A stretch of DNA of 64,000 bases from Mycolicibacterium fallax (GCF_010726955.1 NZ_AP022603.1:2108001-2172000), one strand, 5' to 3'. Shown: positions 46,814 to 56,056, numbered from the stretch's first letter. The notes: generated by a model from the letters alone, not told the origin. A program made the numbers and translations.

Positions 46814-48109
46814 TCAGGGCCCGGGCCGGCCGAACGCGTAGTCAATGCCGGCCATCTGCCCGGCCGCGCGCGCCCGGGCGACGGGTTCCTCGGCGCCGTC
46901 GCGCAGCGCGCACCAGCCGTCCCGGTCGTCGCGGCCCTCCGGCAGTTCCAGCCAGCGGCGCAGCAGCGCCGAATTGCCGCGGGCGGATTCGGCCAGCACG
47001 GCGGCGCGCAGGCTGGCCGACAGTTCGGCGCGCAACCGGGCCACCGCCGGGGACACCGACTGCGGCAGCAGCGGGCCCGGATAGCCGAACAGCGCGGCCC
47101 GCAGGTCCCCGGCGTCCAGGGCGGCCAGCACCGCACCGACGTCGCTGGTGATCGGTTCGCGCAGCCGGTAGGGCCGCGACGCCAGCTGCCGGGCGCCGAT
47201 CACCTTGCGCAGCCGGGACATCTCGGCGCGGACGGTGACGACGTCGAGGTCCTTCTCGTCGAGCAGCACCGCCAAGTGGTCGGCCGACAGTCCCTCCGGG
47301 TGGCGGCTGAGCACCACCAGAATGTCGGCGTGCCGGCCGGTCAGGGTGCGGACCCGCGGGCAGCCGGTGTCGGTGCCGGTGATCCAGCGCGGCCGCTGGG
47401 CACCGAGCACCGCCAGGTGCGCGGGCGCCGCGGCCGGGACCGCACCGGCGCCGGTCAGCCGCAGCAACGCCAGGTGGTTCTCCACCGCGACGGCGGTGGC
47501 CCGGACCAGCGCCAGGGTCTGCGCGGAGGCCACCGCCATCCCGCCGGTCAGGTCGATCGCGCCGAGGGCGACACCGGTGCCCGGGTCGTGCACCGGTACC
47601 GCGGTGCAGCTCCACGGCCGGGCGGCGCGGGAGAAGTGCTCCGGCCCGGTGATCTGCACCTCCCGGTCCAGTGCCAGCGCGGTGCCGGGGGCATTGGTCC
47701 CGGCGCCGGGCTCGCTCCAGTCCGCGCCCGGCACGAAGTTCATCCGTTCCACCCGGCGGCAGGCCGCCGGGTCGCCCTCGACCCACAGCAGGGTGCCGTC
47801 GGCGGCGCTGACGGCCACCACCACCCCGGCGTCGAGGGCGTCGGCGACCAGCAGCTTGCGGATCACCGGCAGCGCGGCGGCCAGCGGGTGGGCCGCCCGG
47901 ACGTCGTCGAGGGAGCGGGTCGTCGGCGCGGGCACCAGGTCGGGGTCCACGCCGCTGGCCAGGCTGCGCTGCCAGCTGCCGGCGATCACCGGCCGCACCA
48001 CCGGGTCCAGCGCAGCGGCATTCAGCTCACCGGCCAGGAACCGGTCGTGAGCGGCGCGCAGCGCTCGGGCCGCGGTCCGGTCCGAGGTCTGGGATATCCC
48101 GTCGGCCAT
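46814..48109 (-). CDS. GAF-domain transcriptional regulator of the ethanolamine/aldehyde genes
   Basis: This 431-residue protein resembles the N-terminal and sensory part of AcoR-type activators: a helical start with [13 protein letters not shown], then a GAF-like sensor ([54 protein letters not shown]). It lacks the AAA+ sigma-54 interaction domain. The C-terminal part contains a winged-helix-like stretch ([37 protein letters not shown], in parts). It is directly upstream of and co-directional with the aldehyde dehydrogenase, a common arrangement in actinobacteria. It therefore probably senses an aldehyde or alcohol and controls the genes downstream. Confidence 0.8.
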   Translation of the reverse strand: MADGISQTSDRTAARALRAAHDRFLAGELNAAALDPVVRPVIAGSWQRSLASGVDPDLVPAPTTRSLDDVRAAHPLAAALPVIRKLLVADALDAGVVVAVSAADGTLLWVEGDPAACRRVERMNFVPGADWSEPGAGTNAPGTALALDREVQITGPEHFSRAARPWSCTAVPVHDPGTGVALGAIDLTGGMAVASAQTLALVRATAVAVENHLALLRLTGAGAVPAAAPAHLAVLGAQRPRWITGTDTGCPRVRTLTGRHADILVVLSRHPEGLSADHLAVLLDEKDLDVVTVRAEMSRLRKVIGARQLASRPYRLREPITSDVGAVLAALDAGDLRAALFGYPGPLLPQSVSPAVARLRAELSASLRAAVLAESARGNSALLRRWLELPEGRDDRDGWCALRDGAEEPVARARAAGQMAGIDYAFGRPGP

Positions 48110-48207
48110 CGCCCCAGCGTAATCCCGATGACCGCCGCGCGGACGGGCATTGCGGTGCCCGGGCGGCCCGGCGGAGCTCTCCTCTCCGGCCGGGCCCCCG
48201 GATCGTT

Positions 48208-48510
48208 TCAGGCCCAGCGGCGGGCCTCGGCCCGGTCGGCGTCGGCGACGCCGTCGGCGCCGGTTCCGACGGCCACCGCCAGCCGGTCCAGGATCGCGTT
48301 GAGCGCCCCGGCCGCCCGGTTCCAGCGGTCGGCTTCGACGCCGAACGCGGCGGCGGTCTGCCGGGTCCAGCTGGCCCGCAGCGGCGCCACCCGGGCGCGC
48401 AGGTCGGCGAGGCTGCCGTTGAGCAGCGCGGAGGTGGCCCGGATCTGCCGGCCCACCTGGTCCTCGATGGCGGCGAAGTCGTAGGAGATGGTGTCGTCCA
48501 TGCTGCTCAC
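48208..48510 (-). CDS. esxT: ESX-4 WXG100-family protein EsxT
   Basis: This 100-residue four-helix-bundle subunit is secreted or exported as a dimer with EsxU by the ESX-4 system. The sequence SYDFAAIEDQVGRQI and APLRASWTRQTAAAF aligns with M. tuberculosis EsxT. The WXG turn is degenerate (WTR). The GTG start overlaps the esxU stop by 4 bp, which favours it; an ATG three codons later (48501) is possible. A C-terminal YxxxD/E-type export signal is not clear. Confidence 0.9.
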   Translation of the reverse strand: MSSMDDTISYDFAAIEDQVGRQIRATSALLNGSLADLRARVAPLRASWTRQTAAAFGVEADRWNRAAGALNAILDRLAVAVGTGADGVADADRAEARRWA

Positions 48511-48833
48511 CGCCCCGGCAGCTCGGCGCCGACGGCGGCGATCCGGTCGGCGTGCCCACGGCTGGCCTCACCCAGCCCGGCGGCGTTGCCCCGCAACGTG
48601 GTGGCGATCGCCGACAGGGCCGCGCACAGTTGCACCGACTCGCGGTTCCACCGCGCCATCACGGCGCGGAACTGGTGGGCGGCCGCGCCGCCCCACACCG
48701 CCGGCGGTACCGCCAGCATGTCGTTGCCGAAGCGGGTCAGCGACATCCGCAGCTCACCGCTGCGGGCGTCGGCGAGATCGGCCACCGCGGCCATCAGGGT
48801 GAAGTCACTGCGCAGAGCGTTGGTCGGGTCCAT
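48507..48833 (-). CDS. esxU: ESX-4 WXG100-family protein EsxU
   Basis: This 108-residue partner of EsxT has the turn motif VWGGAAAHQFRAVM (W-G-G) between its two helices, and a helical second half RESVQLCAALSAIATTL. It is encoded just upstream of esxT with a 4-bp overlap, and the Rv3446c-like gene follows 10 bp upstream, exactly the ESX-4 order. The ATG gives MDPTNALRSDFTL. Confidence 0.9.
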   Translation of the reverse strand: MDPTNALRSDFTLMAAVADLADARSGELRMSLTRFGNDMLAVPPAVWGGAAAHQFRAVMARWNRESVQLCAALSAIATTLRGNAAGLGEASRGHADRIAAVGAELPGR

Positions 48834-48843
48834 CGGTCTCCCC

Positions 48844-50112
48844 TCACGGGTTGTGGGTCGGGCTTTGGTTGTGCGTCGACGGGTATTCAGACATCGGGTA
48901 TTCAGACGTCGGGTATTCAGACGTCGGGGCCGCCGTTCCGGTTCCCCGGGCCGAGGCGACCGCGGCGTCGCAGACCGCGTCGATGCCGCGGCGCTGCCCG
49001 GGTGCGCTCTGGCAGCCGATGCCGATCCGCAGCCGGCCCTCGATCAGCACCACCCAGTCGATGTCGCGGCCGGGCCTGCGCTCCCGGTAGGTGATCGCCG
49101 GCCGGTCCGCCCGCCGGGCGTCGGGGGTGAAGTCGACGAACACCCCGGCCGGTTGCGCCGCGATGGCCCGGCGCAGCGTGTCGGCGGCGGCGGCCCGGTC
49201 GGCGCCCGAGCGGGCCTGGGTGACATGCAGCATCTCGGCCGGGTTGGTCGGCGAGGCGACCTCCAGGCGCGGCGAGCCCGGTCCCGCGGTGATCCGGCGC
49301 ACCGTCCAGTCCGCGGGGACCTGGATCGCCACCGCGCCCTCGATCAGGGTGGTGCCGGCCCCCGGGGGCGGCGGCCGAGGCACGGTCGCCGCGATCACCG
49401 GCGCCGCGGCGGCCACCAGCAGCGCCGCGGCCAGCAGCAGGAGCCGCCGACGGCTCCGGTGCCGGGCCGGGTCGGCCGGCTCGGCCGGTGGGTTCGCGGG
49501 TGGGGCCGTGGGTGGGGCCGCGGCCGCCAGCAGCGCGGCGGGGCTCGGCGTCGTGACGGTGTGCCCGCCGCGGCGCAGCCGGGTCATGATGAGCGCGGCC
49601 AGCGCGGCCGCCCCGGGTACCGGCGGCGGTGCGTCCAGCAGCACCGGGCCGGGTGGGCACAGGGCCGCGGCGACGGCGTCGGCGACCGCGCCGGGATCCC
49701 GGTCGCGGGTCACCCGCGCCACCATCCGGCTGCCGCCGCCCGGGGTGCCCCGGCTGATCAGCACGGCCTCGGCGTCCACCTCGAGCAGCCAGTGCCCCGG
49801 ACGGGACAGCAGCGCCGCGCGGCTGTGGGTGCTGACCGGGCGGCCGAGAAGGTCGGCGGCGATCCCGGCGACCAGCCGGGTGCGCCGGGGCGGCCAGCCG
49901 CTGGGGTGGACCAGCACCGCGTCGCCGGCGCCGGCCAGCGGCGGGCCCAGCGCCAGCCGCCAGGCCTGCGCGGTGTCGACGACGCGGTCGGCCAGCAGGG
50001 TGACCGGGTCGTCCCCGGCCTCCAGTGCCGCGGCGACGGCCACCGGGTCGGGCGCGGCGGCGCCGCCGGGCGCATCGATCCCGGCCGGGCCGAGGGCACA
50101 GACCACGGTCAT
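48844..50112 (-). CDS. Type VII secretion-associated protein (Rv3446c-like)
   Basis: This 422-residue protein lies between eccC4 and esxU, as Rv3446c does. The N-terminal half resembles an actin/ATPase-like or structural domain (ALGPAGIDAPGG, AVLVHPSGWPPRRTRLV). A single membrane helix is at about 225-245 (RRLLLLAAALLVAAAAPVIAA) after a Pro-rich linker. The C-terminal half is an extracytoplasmic domain (GAVAIQVPADWTVRRIT). The tail carries SEYP repeats from a 15-bp DNA repeat. Its start overlaps the eccC4 stop (ATGA). It is annotated in the family as type VII secretion-associated, with no precise role known. Confidence 0.82.
   Translation of the reverse strand: MTVVCALGPAGIDAPGGAAAPDPVAVAAALEAGDDPVTLLADRVVDTAQAWRLALGPPLAGAGDAVLVHPSGWPPRRTRLVAGIAADLLGRPVSTHSRAALLSRPGHWLLEVDAEAVLISRGTPGGGSRMVARVTRDRDPGAVADAVAAALCPPGPVLLDAPPPVPGAAALAALIMTRLRRGGHTVTTPSPAALLAAAAPPTAPPANPPAEPADPARHRSRRRLLLLAAALLVAAAAPVIAATVPRPPPPGAGTTLIEGAVAIQVPADWTVRRITAGPGSPRLEVASPTNPAEMLHVTQARSGADRAAAADTLRRAIAAQPAGVFVDFTPDARRADRPAITYRERRPGRDIDWVVLIEGRLRIGIGCQSAPGQRRGIDAVCDAAVASARGTGTAAPTSEYPTSEYPMSEYPSTHNQSPTHNP
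48881..48925 (-). repeat. 15-bp tandem repeat in the Rv3446c-like gene (3 units)
   Basis: Three units of GGGTATTCAGACGTC (one with a single change) encode TSEYP, TSEYP and MSEYP near the C-terminus. Confidence 0.92.
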
Positions 50113-53100
50113 TGCGGTGCGCTCCAGGCCAGTTGCACCAGCTGCTGCCCGCCGTCGCGGGTGAGCAGCACCGCCCGGCCGGGCGGCAGTCGGCGCGGCC
50201 GGATCCGCTCGAAGACCGGTGGCTCCTCCGGGTTGCCGCCGAGCTGCACGCCGATCGGGTCGGCCTCGCGCAGCGCGGCCAGCAGCGGCTCGTAGCTGGC
50301 CCGGCCGGTGCCGGTGCTGCGCCGGGCCAGCAGCACCGGCATGCCGATGTCGCGGGCGCGCGGCAGCAGCTCGACCAGCCCGGCCAGCGCGCCGGACCCG
50401 GCGGCCCCGACCAGGTCGTGATCGTCGATGACGACGACGGTGTCCGGGCCCGGCTCGGCGGCCAGCCGGTCGGCGGCCAGCACCCCGGCCAGGGTGCGCC
50501 GCGGATCGCACAGGAAGAAGCGCCGGCTCGGGTCCCGTGCCAGCGCCAGGCACAGCAGCCGCAGCAGCGCGGTCTTGCCGGTGCCGGCGTCACCGAGCAC
50601 CAGCAGCTGCGGCTGGTTTTCCACATCGATGGTGGCGACGCTGGATTCGTCGTCCTCGGCCACCCCGATCGGGATGCCGGCGCCGGTCGCGGCGGGCAGC
50701 TCGGCGACCGGAAGCAGCGACGGCAGCAGCCGTACCGGGGCGACCCGGGCGCCGTTGTGCCGAGCCGTCAGCCGACCGGTGAGTTCGGCGGCCGGCGCGG
50801 GCCGGGCCAGGGTGGCCGGCAGTCCGTCCGGGGCCAGCGCCGCGCCGGGCCGCCCGATCGGCACCGCGCGGGCGCGCTGCCGGTCGATCTCGGAGTCCAG
50901 CGGCTCACCGAGGCGCAGCTCGATCCGGGTACCGAGCTGGTCCTTGATCCCCGGGCGCAGGTCGGCCCAGCGGTGCGCGGTCAGGATCAGGTGCACGCCG
51001 TGGCTCAGGCCGGTGCCGGCGATCGCGGTGATCACCGGTTCCAGGGCATCGAATTCGGCGCGCAGCGTGCTCCAGCCGTCGATCACCAGGACCAGCCGTC
51101 CGGGCCGCAGCCCGCCGCCCGGCCCGTCGTCGCGGCGACGCAGTTCGGCCTCGACGTGGCCGACGATGCGCCGCACCAGATCCGGCTGCGCCCGGGTGGC
51201 CACCGCCGCGACCTGGGGCAGGTCCGCCAGCTCCAGAAGTGCGCCGCCGCCGAAATCCACGCAGCAGAAGCAGATCTCGTCGGGGCCGTGGCGCAGTGCC
51301 AGCGCGCCGATCAGGGTGGCGACGGCGGCCGATTTGCCCGCGTGCGCACCGCCGATCACCGCGACGTTGCCCTGGGCCCCGGACAGGTCCACGCACCAGC
51401 TGCCGCGGCGCTGCTCGGCGACCCGGTCGATCAGGCCGATCGCCACCTGTAGCGCTCCGGCCGGCTGGCTCAGCTCGGCCAGTGCCGGGGACTGCCGCAG
51501 CGGCGGCAGCCAGATCTGATGGGCCCTCGCGCCGACGGCGGCCGCCCGGGCCAGCACGGTCTCGGCGGGCGTGGGCGCCGGGGTCGCCGCGGTCGTGCGC
51601 GCCGCGGCGGTGAACAGCTGCGGGCGCCCGAGCGCGGCGGGCCGGTCCCCCGGCGCGGGACCGGAGACATAGGCGGCCCGGAACCCGACCGGATCGGCGG
51701 CGCCGACCTGCAGGTACGCGGCGCCGGGGGCGTTCGGCAGCCGGTAGGCCGCGTCGCTGCCGAGCACCGCCCGGGATTCGCCTGCCGACAGCGTGCGCAG
51801 GCAGATCCGGTAGGACAGATGGGATTCCAGGCCGCGCAGCCGGCCCTCCTCCAGCCGTTGGGTGGCCAGCAGCAGGTGCATGCCCAGTGACCGGCCCAAC
51901 CGGCCGATCGCGGCGAACACCTCGGCGAACTCCGGGTGCTGGGCCAGCAGTTCGGAGAACTCGTCGATGATCAGCAGCAGGGTCGGCAGCGGGGTCAGTG
52001 CGGCCCCACCGGCGCGGGCCCGGCGATAGTCGGCGATGCCGGCGAGGTTCCCGGCCTCGCGCAGGATCTGCTGGCGGCGGTTGATCTCACCGGTGAGCGC
52101 CTCGGCCATCCGGTCGACCAGGTGCGCCTCGTCGGCGAGGTTGGTGATCACCGCGGCGGTGTGCCCGGTGCCGTCGAGGTCGAGAAAGGTTGCGCCGCCC
52201 TTGAAGTCGATCAGCGCGAGGTTGAGTTCGTCGGGGTGGTGGGCGGCGATCATGCCGAGGGTGATGGTGCGCAGCAGCTCGGATTTCCCCGAGCCGGTGG
52301 CGCCGACGCACAGCCCGTGCGGCCCCATTCCGCCGGCCGCCGCCTCCTTGATGTCCAGAAACGCCGGTGCGCCGTCGCTGCCGCGGCCCAGCGGCACCCG
52401 AAGGTCCCCGGCGCGCTCCAGCAGGTCGGGCCAGTCGGTGCGGGGGCGGCGCGGGTCGGCGGCCAGTCGGCGCGCGCAGGCCGCGGCGGTGGCCGAATCC
52501 AGCAGGTCGGGCACCGCGCCGGGCAGCGGGCCGAGGCCGGCCGCGCGCACCCACTCCGGGGTGACGGCCAGGCTGCGCCGCGCGGCGTCGCGTGGTCCGG
52601 CGTGCTCGTCGCCGGGCGGCGCGACGGCCAGGATGCAGGCGCCGGGCAGCGGGCCCGGCTGCCCGGCGGTGCCGGTGTCGGTGTCGCAGACCAGCAGCAG
52701 CGGTCCGGTCGCGCCGCGGCGGGCGGCCGCCGGGTCGGGGTACAGCGGCGGGTCGGCGTGCGGCAGCCACTTGAGCCACTCCCATTGCGGCCGGGTCGTT
52801 TCGGTGACGACGGCGGCGATCGCCAGGTCGGTGGGCCGGTGCCGCGCGGCGATCCCGCAAACCATCGCGCGCAGCAGCGCCCGGGTGTGCTGCGGGTCGC
52901 CGGCGACGGCGATGACGGTCCCGGCGGCAAGTGGCACGGCGACCGGTGCGGCGGGGACGCTGCGGTGCGCGCGCAGCACGGCGCCGAACGCGTCCCGGGC
53001 GACCGGGTCACCGGCATCGGCGGGTTCGGGCAGCGGCTGCTCGGCGGCGACCGCACCGAGCCCGATCCGGGCGTGGCCGAAGTCCGGGTCGGCGGGGTCG

Positions 53101-53495
53101 GCCGGTTCGGCCCGGTCGGTCGGTTCGGCCCACAGCGTCGCCGGGTCGGGGTAGCGCGCCAGCAGCCGATTTCGTTGCGCGGCATCGGCATCGAGCAACC
53201 GGCGGTGCGCGGCGGCCAGCGCCGCCAGGTAGTCGCGGCGCTGCTCGTCGAGATCCCGGCGATACTGACCGCGGGAGCCGGAGGCGGCCAGCCCGGCCAG
53301 CGCCGAACCGAGCATGGTAACCGGGAACAGCAGGCTGACCGGATTGTGCGCCAGCGGCGAGCCGGACCCGGCCAGCACCGCCAGCATCCCGATGCTGGAG
53401 AGCACCATCAGCAGGGGCAGCGCCCGGGTGACCGGCGGCACCCGCACCGGCCGGGGCGGGGTCGGTGGCGGCGGCGGTTCGCCTGCGGCGGCCAT
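50109..53495 (-). CDS. eccC4: ESX-4 FtsK/SpoIIIE-type ATPase EccC4
   Basis: This 1128-residue motor of the ESX-4 type VII secretion machine has two N-terminal membrane helices (ALPLLMVLSSIGMLAVLAG and the HNPVSLLFPVTMLGSALAGLAA region) followed by three P-loop domains. Walker A lysines are at about K404 (GATGSGKSE), K721 (GGAHAGKSA) and K974 (GDAGTGKTA). Only the first domain has a full Walker B (LLLIIDEFSELL); the other two read VIDGW and VIDDHD. This matches EccC, where the first domain is the active one. It is a little shorter than the M. tuberculosis protein. A TACCGT element sits six bases before its ATG. Confidence 0.95.
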   Translation of the reverse strand: MAAAGEPPPPPTPPRPVRVPPVTRALPLLMVLSSIGMLAVLAGSGSPLAHNPVSLLFPVTMLGSALAGLAASGSRGQYRRDLDEQRRDYLAALAAAHRRLLDADAAQRNRLLARYPDPATLWAEPTDRAEPADPADPDFGHARIGLGAVAAEQPLPEPADAGDPVARDAFGAVLRAHRSVPAAPVAVPLAAGTVIAVAGDPQHTRALLRAMVCGIAARHRPTDLAIAAVVTETTRPQWEWLKWLPHADPPLYPDPAAARRGATGPLLLVCDTDTGTAGQPGPLPGACILAVAPPGDEHAGPRDAARRSLAVTPEWVRAAGLGPLPGAVPDLLDSATAAACARRLAADPRRPRTDWPDLLERAGDLRVPLGRGSDGAPAFLDIKEAAAGGMGPHGLCVGATGSGKSELLRTITLGMIAAHHPDELNLALIDFKGGATFLDLDGTGHTAAVITNLADEAHLVDRMAEALTGEINRRQQILREAGNLAGIADYRRARAGGAALTPLPTLLLIIDEFSELLAQHPEFAEVFAAIGRLGRSLGMHLLLATQRLEEGRLRGLESHLSYRICLRTLSAGESRAVLGSDAAYRLPNAPGAAYLQVGAADPVGFRAAYVSGPAPGDRPAALGRPQLFTAAARTTAATPAPTPAETVLARAAAVGARAHQIWLPPLRQSPALAELSQPAGALQVAIGLIDRVAEQRRGSWCVDLSGAQGNVAVIGGAHAGKSAAVATLIGALALRHGPDEICFCCVDFGGGALLELADLPQVAAVATRAQPDLVRRIVGHVEAELRRRDDGPGGGLRPGRLVLVIDGWSTLRAEFDALEPVITAIAGTGLSHGVHLILTAHRWADLRPGIKDQLGTRIELRLGEPLDSEIDRQRARAVPIGRPGAALAPDGLPATLARPAPAAELTGRLTARHNGARVAPVRLLPSLLPVAELPAATGAGIPIGVAEDDESSVATIDVENQPQLLVLGDAGTGKTALLRLLCLALARDPSRRFFLCDPRRTLAGVLAADRLAAEPGPDTVVVIDDHDLVGAAGSGALAGLVELLPRARDIGMPVLLARRSTGTGRASYEPLLAALREADPIGVQLGGNPEEPPVFERIRPRRLPPGRAVLLTRDGGQQLVQLAWSAPQ

Positions 53496-53501
53496 GCCGT
53501 G

Positions 53502-53507
53502 ACGGTA
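53502..53507 (-). promoter_or_regulatory. -10 element of a leaderless promoter for eccC4
   Basis: On the minus strand TACCGT is six bases before the eccC4 ATG. The same octamer CCTACCGT occurs in mirror position before eccD4. Confidence 0.5.
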
Positions 53508-53594
53508 GGCCCCGCGCCCGGCGCCCGCAATTCAGTGCCCGGCACCGGCAATGGGGGTGTGCATGACCGACTACCCCGACCGCGGCGGCGGTCC

Positions 53595-53600
53595 TACCGT
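53595..53600 (+). promoter_or_regulatory. -10 element of a leaderless promoter for eccD4
   Basis: TACCGT is six bases before the eccD4 ATG at 53607. It forms the other arm of an inverted CCTACCGT pair spanning the 111-bp intergenic region, so the two ESX-4 arms may fire together. Confidence 0.5.
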
Positions 53601-53606
53601 GGCCCG

Positions 53607-54725
53607 ATGTCCGAGGTAAACCCCGCCGTTGCAGGCGATTCGGTGCGCGTTGCGGTGTGGTTGGGCGAGGCCGGCGCGGATCTGACGGTGCCGTCGCGGT
53701 TGCCGGTGGCGGCGCTCATCCCGGAGCTGCACGCGCTGCTGTGCGACGCGGTGGCACCCGGGCTGGCCCCGCCGCGCTGGTTGCGCACCCCGACCGGGCC
53801 GCCGCTGGATCCGGCCACCGGGCTGGCCGACAACGGGATCGGTGACGGTGCCACCCTGCTGCTGTGCACCGCACCGGGAGCCCCGGACCCCGAACCGCTG
53901 GATGCCGCCGCGGCGCTGGCCGAGACCGCCCGGCGCGGGCTGCGGCCCTGGTCGGGTGCGGCCGCCCGGTGCGCGGCCGGCTGCGCGGCGGTGTGGGGCG
54001 CGGGCCTGGCCGGTGCCCTGGCGCTGCCCGCCGAGGCCGGCGCGCCGTGGGGCTCGCCGCCGCGGCTGCTGCTGGCCGGCGCGGCCGCCGGTACCGCGGC
54101 CGTGCTGTGCCGCCGGTTGTGTACCGGCAACCCAATGGTTTTCACCATGCTGGCGGCGGCGGCCGGACCGGTTTGGCTGGCCGCGCTGGTCGCCACGGTG
54201 CTGCCGGTCCGGCCCGCCGCCGTCGGCGCCCTGACGGTGCTGGCCACCCTGGTGGGCCTGTCCGCGGCGGCCCGGTTGGCGCTGCGGCTGGGCGACCCGG
54301 ACGGCGCGGCCGACCGGTTGACCGCGCTGACCGCCGGGACCGCGGCGGCCGCGGCGCTCGGCGCGCTGCTCGCTCAGCTGGTGCCGACCGGCCCGACGGT
54401 GGCCCTCGGTGTCGCGGCCGCGGCGGTGCTGGCCGCCCGGGTGCCGCCGGAGCTCGATGCGCTGCGGCGCGCGGCGCTGCTGGCCGGTGCGGCCGGCTGT
54501 GTGAGCGCCGCGGCGATCGGGCTGGCCCGCTGCTGGCCCGGCCACGGCGGGTGGCCGGCGTGCGGAACCCTGGGCGCCGCAGTGGGTTTGGCCGCACTGG
54601 GCAGGCTGCGGCCGGCCGGCGCGGACCTGCCGCGGCGCTGGCCGCCGCCGCTGGGCGCGCTGGCGCTGGCCGCGACGGTGCCGCTGACGGTGTGGACGCT
54701 GGGGTTTCCGGGGTGGCCGCGGTGA
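53607..54725 (+). CDS. eccD4: ESX-4 membrane-channel subunit EccD4
   Basis: EccD forms the main membrane vestibule of type VII secretion. The 372-residue protein starts with a ubiquitin-like YukD domain (residues about 12-90: SVRVAVWLGEAGADLTVPS, LADNGIGDGATLLL). About nine hydrophobic segments follow from residue 110. The usual EccD has eleven helices, and M. tuberculosis EccD4 is about 467 residues, so this one is clearly short. No frameshift is apparent, and the end is fixed by the overlapping mycP4 start. Confidence 0.9.
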   Translation: MSEVNPAVAGDSVRVAVWLGEAGADLTVPSRLPVAALIPELHALLCDAVAPGLAPPRWLRTPTGPPLDPATGLADNGIGDGATLLLCTAPGAPDPEPLDAAAALAETARRGLRPWSGAAARCAAGCAAVWGAGLAGALALPAEAGAPWGSPPRLLLAGAAAGTAAVLCRRLCTGNPMVFTMLAAAAGPVWLAALVATVLPVRPAAVGALTVLATLVGLSAAARLALRLGDPDGAADRLTALTAGTAAAAALGALLAQLVPTGPTVALGVAAAAVLAARVPPELDALRRAALLAGAAGCVSAAAIGLARCWPGHGGWPACGTLGAAVGLAALGRLRPAGADLPRRWPPPLGALALAATVPLTVWTLGFPGWPR

Positions 54726-56056
54726 GTGCGGCCGGGCGGCTGCTGGCGGTCGCGGCGGCCACCCTGATCGGGGTCGCCCCGGGTGTCGCCCCGTGCGCCG
54801 CCGCCCCGGCCGGCTTGCTGCCGCCGCCGGTGGACCCCGCCGCGTTGCCGCCGCCGGCCACCCCGCGCCCGGCGGTGCCGACCGCGCAGCGGGTGACCTG
54901 CACCGCGCACCCGGTGGCCCGTCATCCCGGGCCGGGGCCGCTGGCCGGCCTTGACCTGCCCGCGCTGTGGGCGCTGAGCCGGGGCCGCGGGCAGCAGGTG
55001 GCGGTGATCGACACCGGGGTGAGCAGGCACCGGCGGCTGCGCGACGTCCGCGGCGGCGGCGACTTCGTCTCGACCGGGGACGGCACCGGCGACTGCGACG
55101 GGCATGGCACGCTGGTCGCCGGGCTGATCGCGGCGGCCCCCGATCCGGCCGATCCGGCCGGTTTCGCCGGGGTCGCACCGGAGGCCACCGTGCTGGCCAT
55201 CCGGCAGACCAGCGTCAAGTTCGGCCCGGCCGCCGAGCGCGACACGGTGGGGGTCGGCGACGTGGACTCGCTGGCCCGGGCGGTGCGTACGGCCGCCGAT
55301 CTGGGCGCCGGCGTGATCAACATTTCGACGGTGGCCTGCCGGGTGGGCTCGATCGACGACCGGGCACTGGGGGCGGCCCTCGGCTACGCCGTCGACGTGA
55401 AGGACGCCGTCGTCGTCGCCGCGGCGGGCAACACCGGCGGGCTCGGGCAGTGCCCGGCGCAGTTGCCCACCGGCGCCGGGCTGAGCTGGGACACCGCCAC
55501 GGTCGCGGTCAGCCCGGCCTGGTACGACGACTACGTGCTCACGGTGGCCGCGGCGGCGCCGGACGGGACGGCCTCGGCCTTCTCGATGCCCGGCCCGTGG
55601 GTCGACGTCGCCGCCCCGGGCGAGGGGCTGGTGTCGCTGAACCCGGACGGGTCCGGGCTGCTCGACCAGGTCGAGACGTTCGGCCGGCTCGGCCCGGTGT
55701 CGGGCACCAGCTACGCCGCGCCGGTGGTCGCCGGGCTGGTGGCGCTGGTCCGGGCCCGGTTTCCGGAGCTGTCCGCGCGGCAGGTGATGGCCCGGATCGA
55801 GGCGACCGCGACCGGTCCGGGCTGGAATCCGGCGCTGGGCAATGGGCTGATCGATCCGGCCGCCGCGCTGCGTCCGGACACCGCGCCGCCGGCCCCGGCG
55901 CCCGGCACCTCGGCGGTGCCGGCCCCGGACCCGGGGCCGACCCGGATGCCAGCCGGCCGGGTTCCCGCGGTCACCGGGTCGGCGGTCTGCGCGGTGCTGC
56001 TGGCCGGCTGCTGGGCGCTCAGCCGTCGCGGGCGACCAGCGCGGCGGAGCGGGTGA
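54722..56056 (+). CDS. mycP4: ESX-4 mycosin protease MycP4
   Basis: This 444-residue subtilisin-like serine protease is anchored in the membrane and faces the periplasm. It has a signal peptide (SAAGRLLAVAAATLIGVAPGV), the catalytic Asp97 (AVIDTGV), His128 (DGHGTLVAG) and Ser330 (GTSYAAPVVAGLVAL). The oxyanion Asn is in AAAGNTGG. A C-terminal membrane helix (VTGSAVCAVLLAGCWALS) is followed by basic residues. The GTG start overlaps the eccD4 stop (GTGA). Its last 38 bp overlap eccB4 tail to tail. Mycosins stabilise the secretion complex. Confidence 0.94.
   Translation: MSAAGRLLAVAAATLIGVAPGVAPCAAAPAGLLPPPVDPAALPPPATPRPAVPTAQRVTCTAHPVARHPGPGPLAGLDLPALWALSRGRGQQVAVIDTGVSRHRRLRDVRGGGDFVSTGDGTGDCDGHGTLVAGLIAAAPDPADPAGFAGVAPEATVLAIRQTSVKFGPAAERDTVGVGDVDSLARAVRTAADLGAGVINISTVACRVGSIDDRALGAALGYAVDVKDAVVVAAAGNTGGLGQCPAQLPTGAGLSWDTATVAVSPAWYDDYVLTVAAAAPDGTASAFSMPGPWVDVAAPGEGLVSLNPDGSGLLDQVETFGRLGPVSGTSYAAPVVAGLVALVRARFPELSARQVMARIEATATGPGWNPALGNGLIDPAAALRPDTAPPAPAPGTSAVPAPDPGPTRMPAGRVPAVTGSAVCAVLLAGCWALSRRGRPARRSG

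Noticed and set aside
45240..47136. Two separate genes in place of the upstream aldehyde dehydrogenase
   Set aside because: Both parts align end to end with the intact copy at 39954-41474 and are split only by two missing C bases, so one broken gene is the simpler reading.
46814..48109. Sigma-54 enhancer-binding activator (AcoR type)
   Set aside because: The GAF-type sensor resembles AcoR, but no AAA+ domain with GAFTGA or Walker motifs is present.
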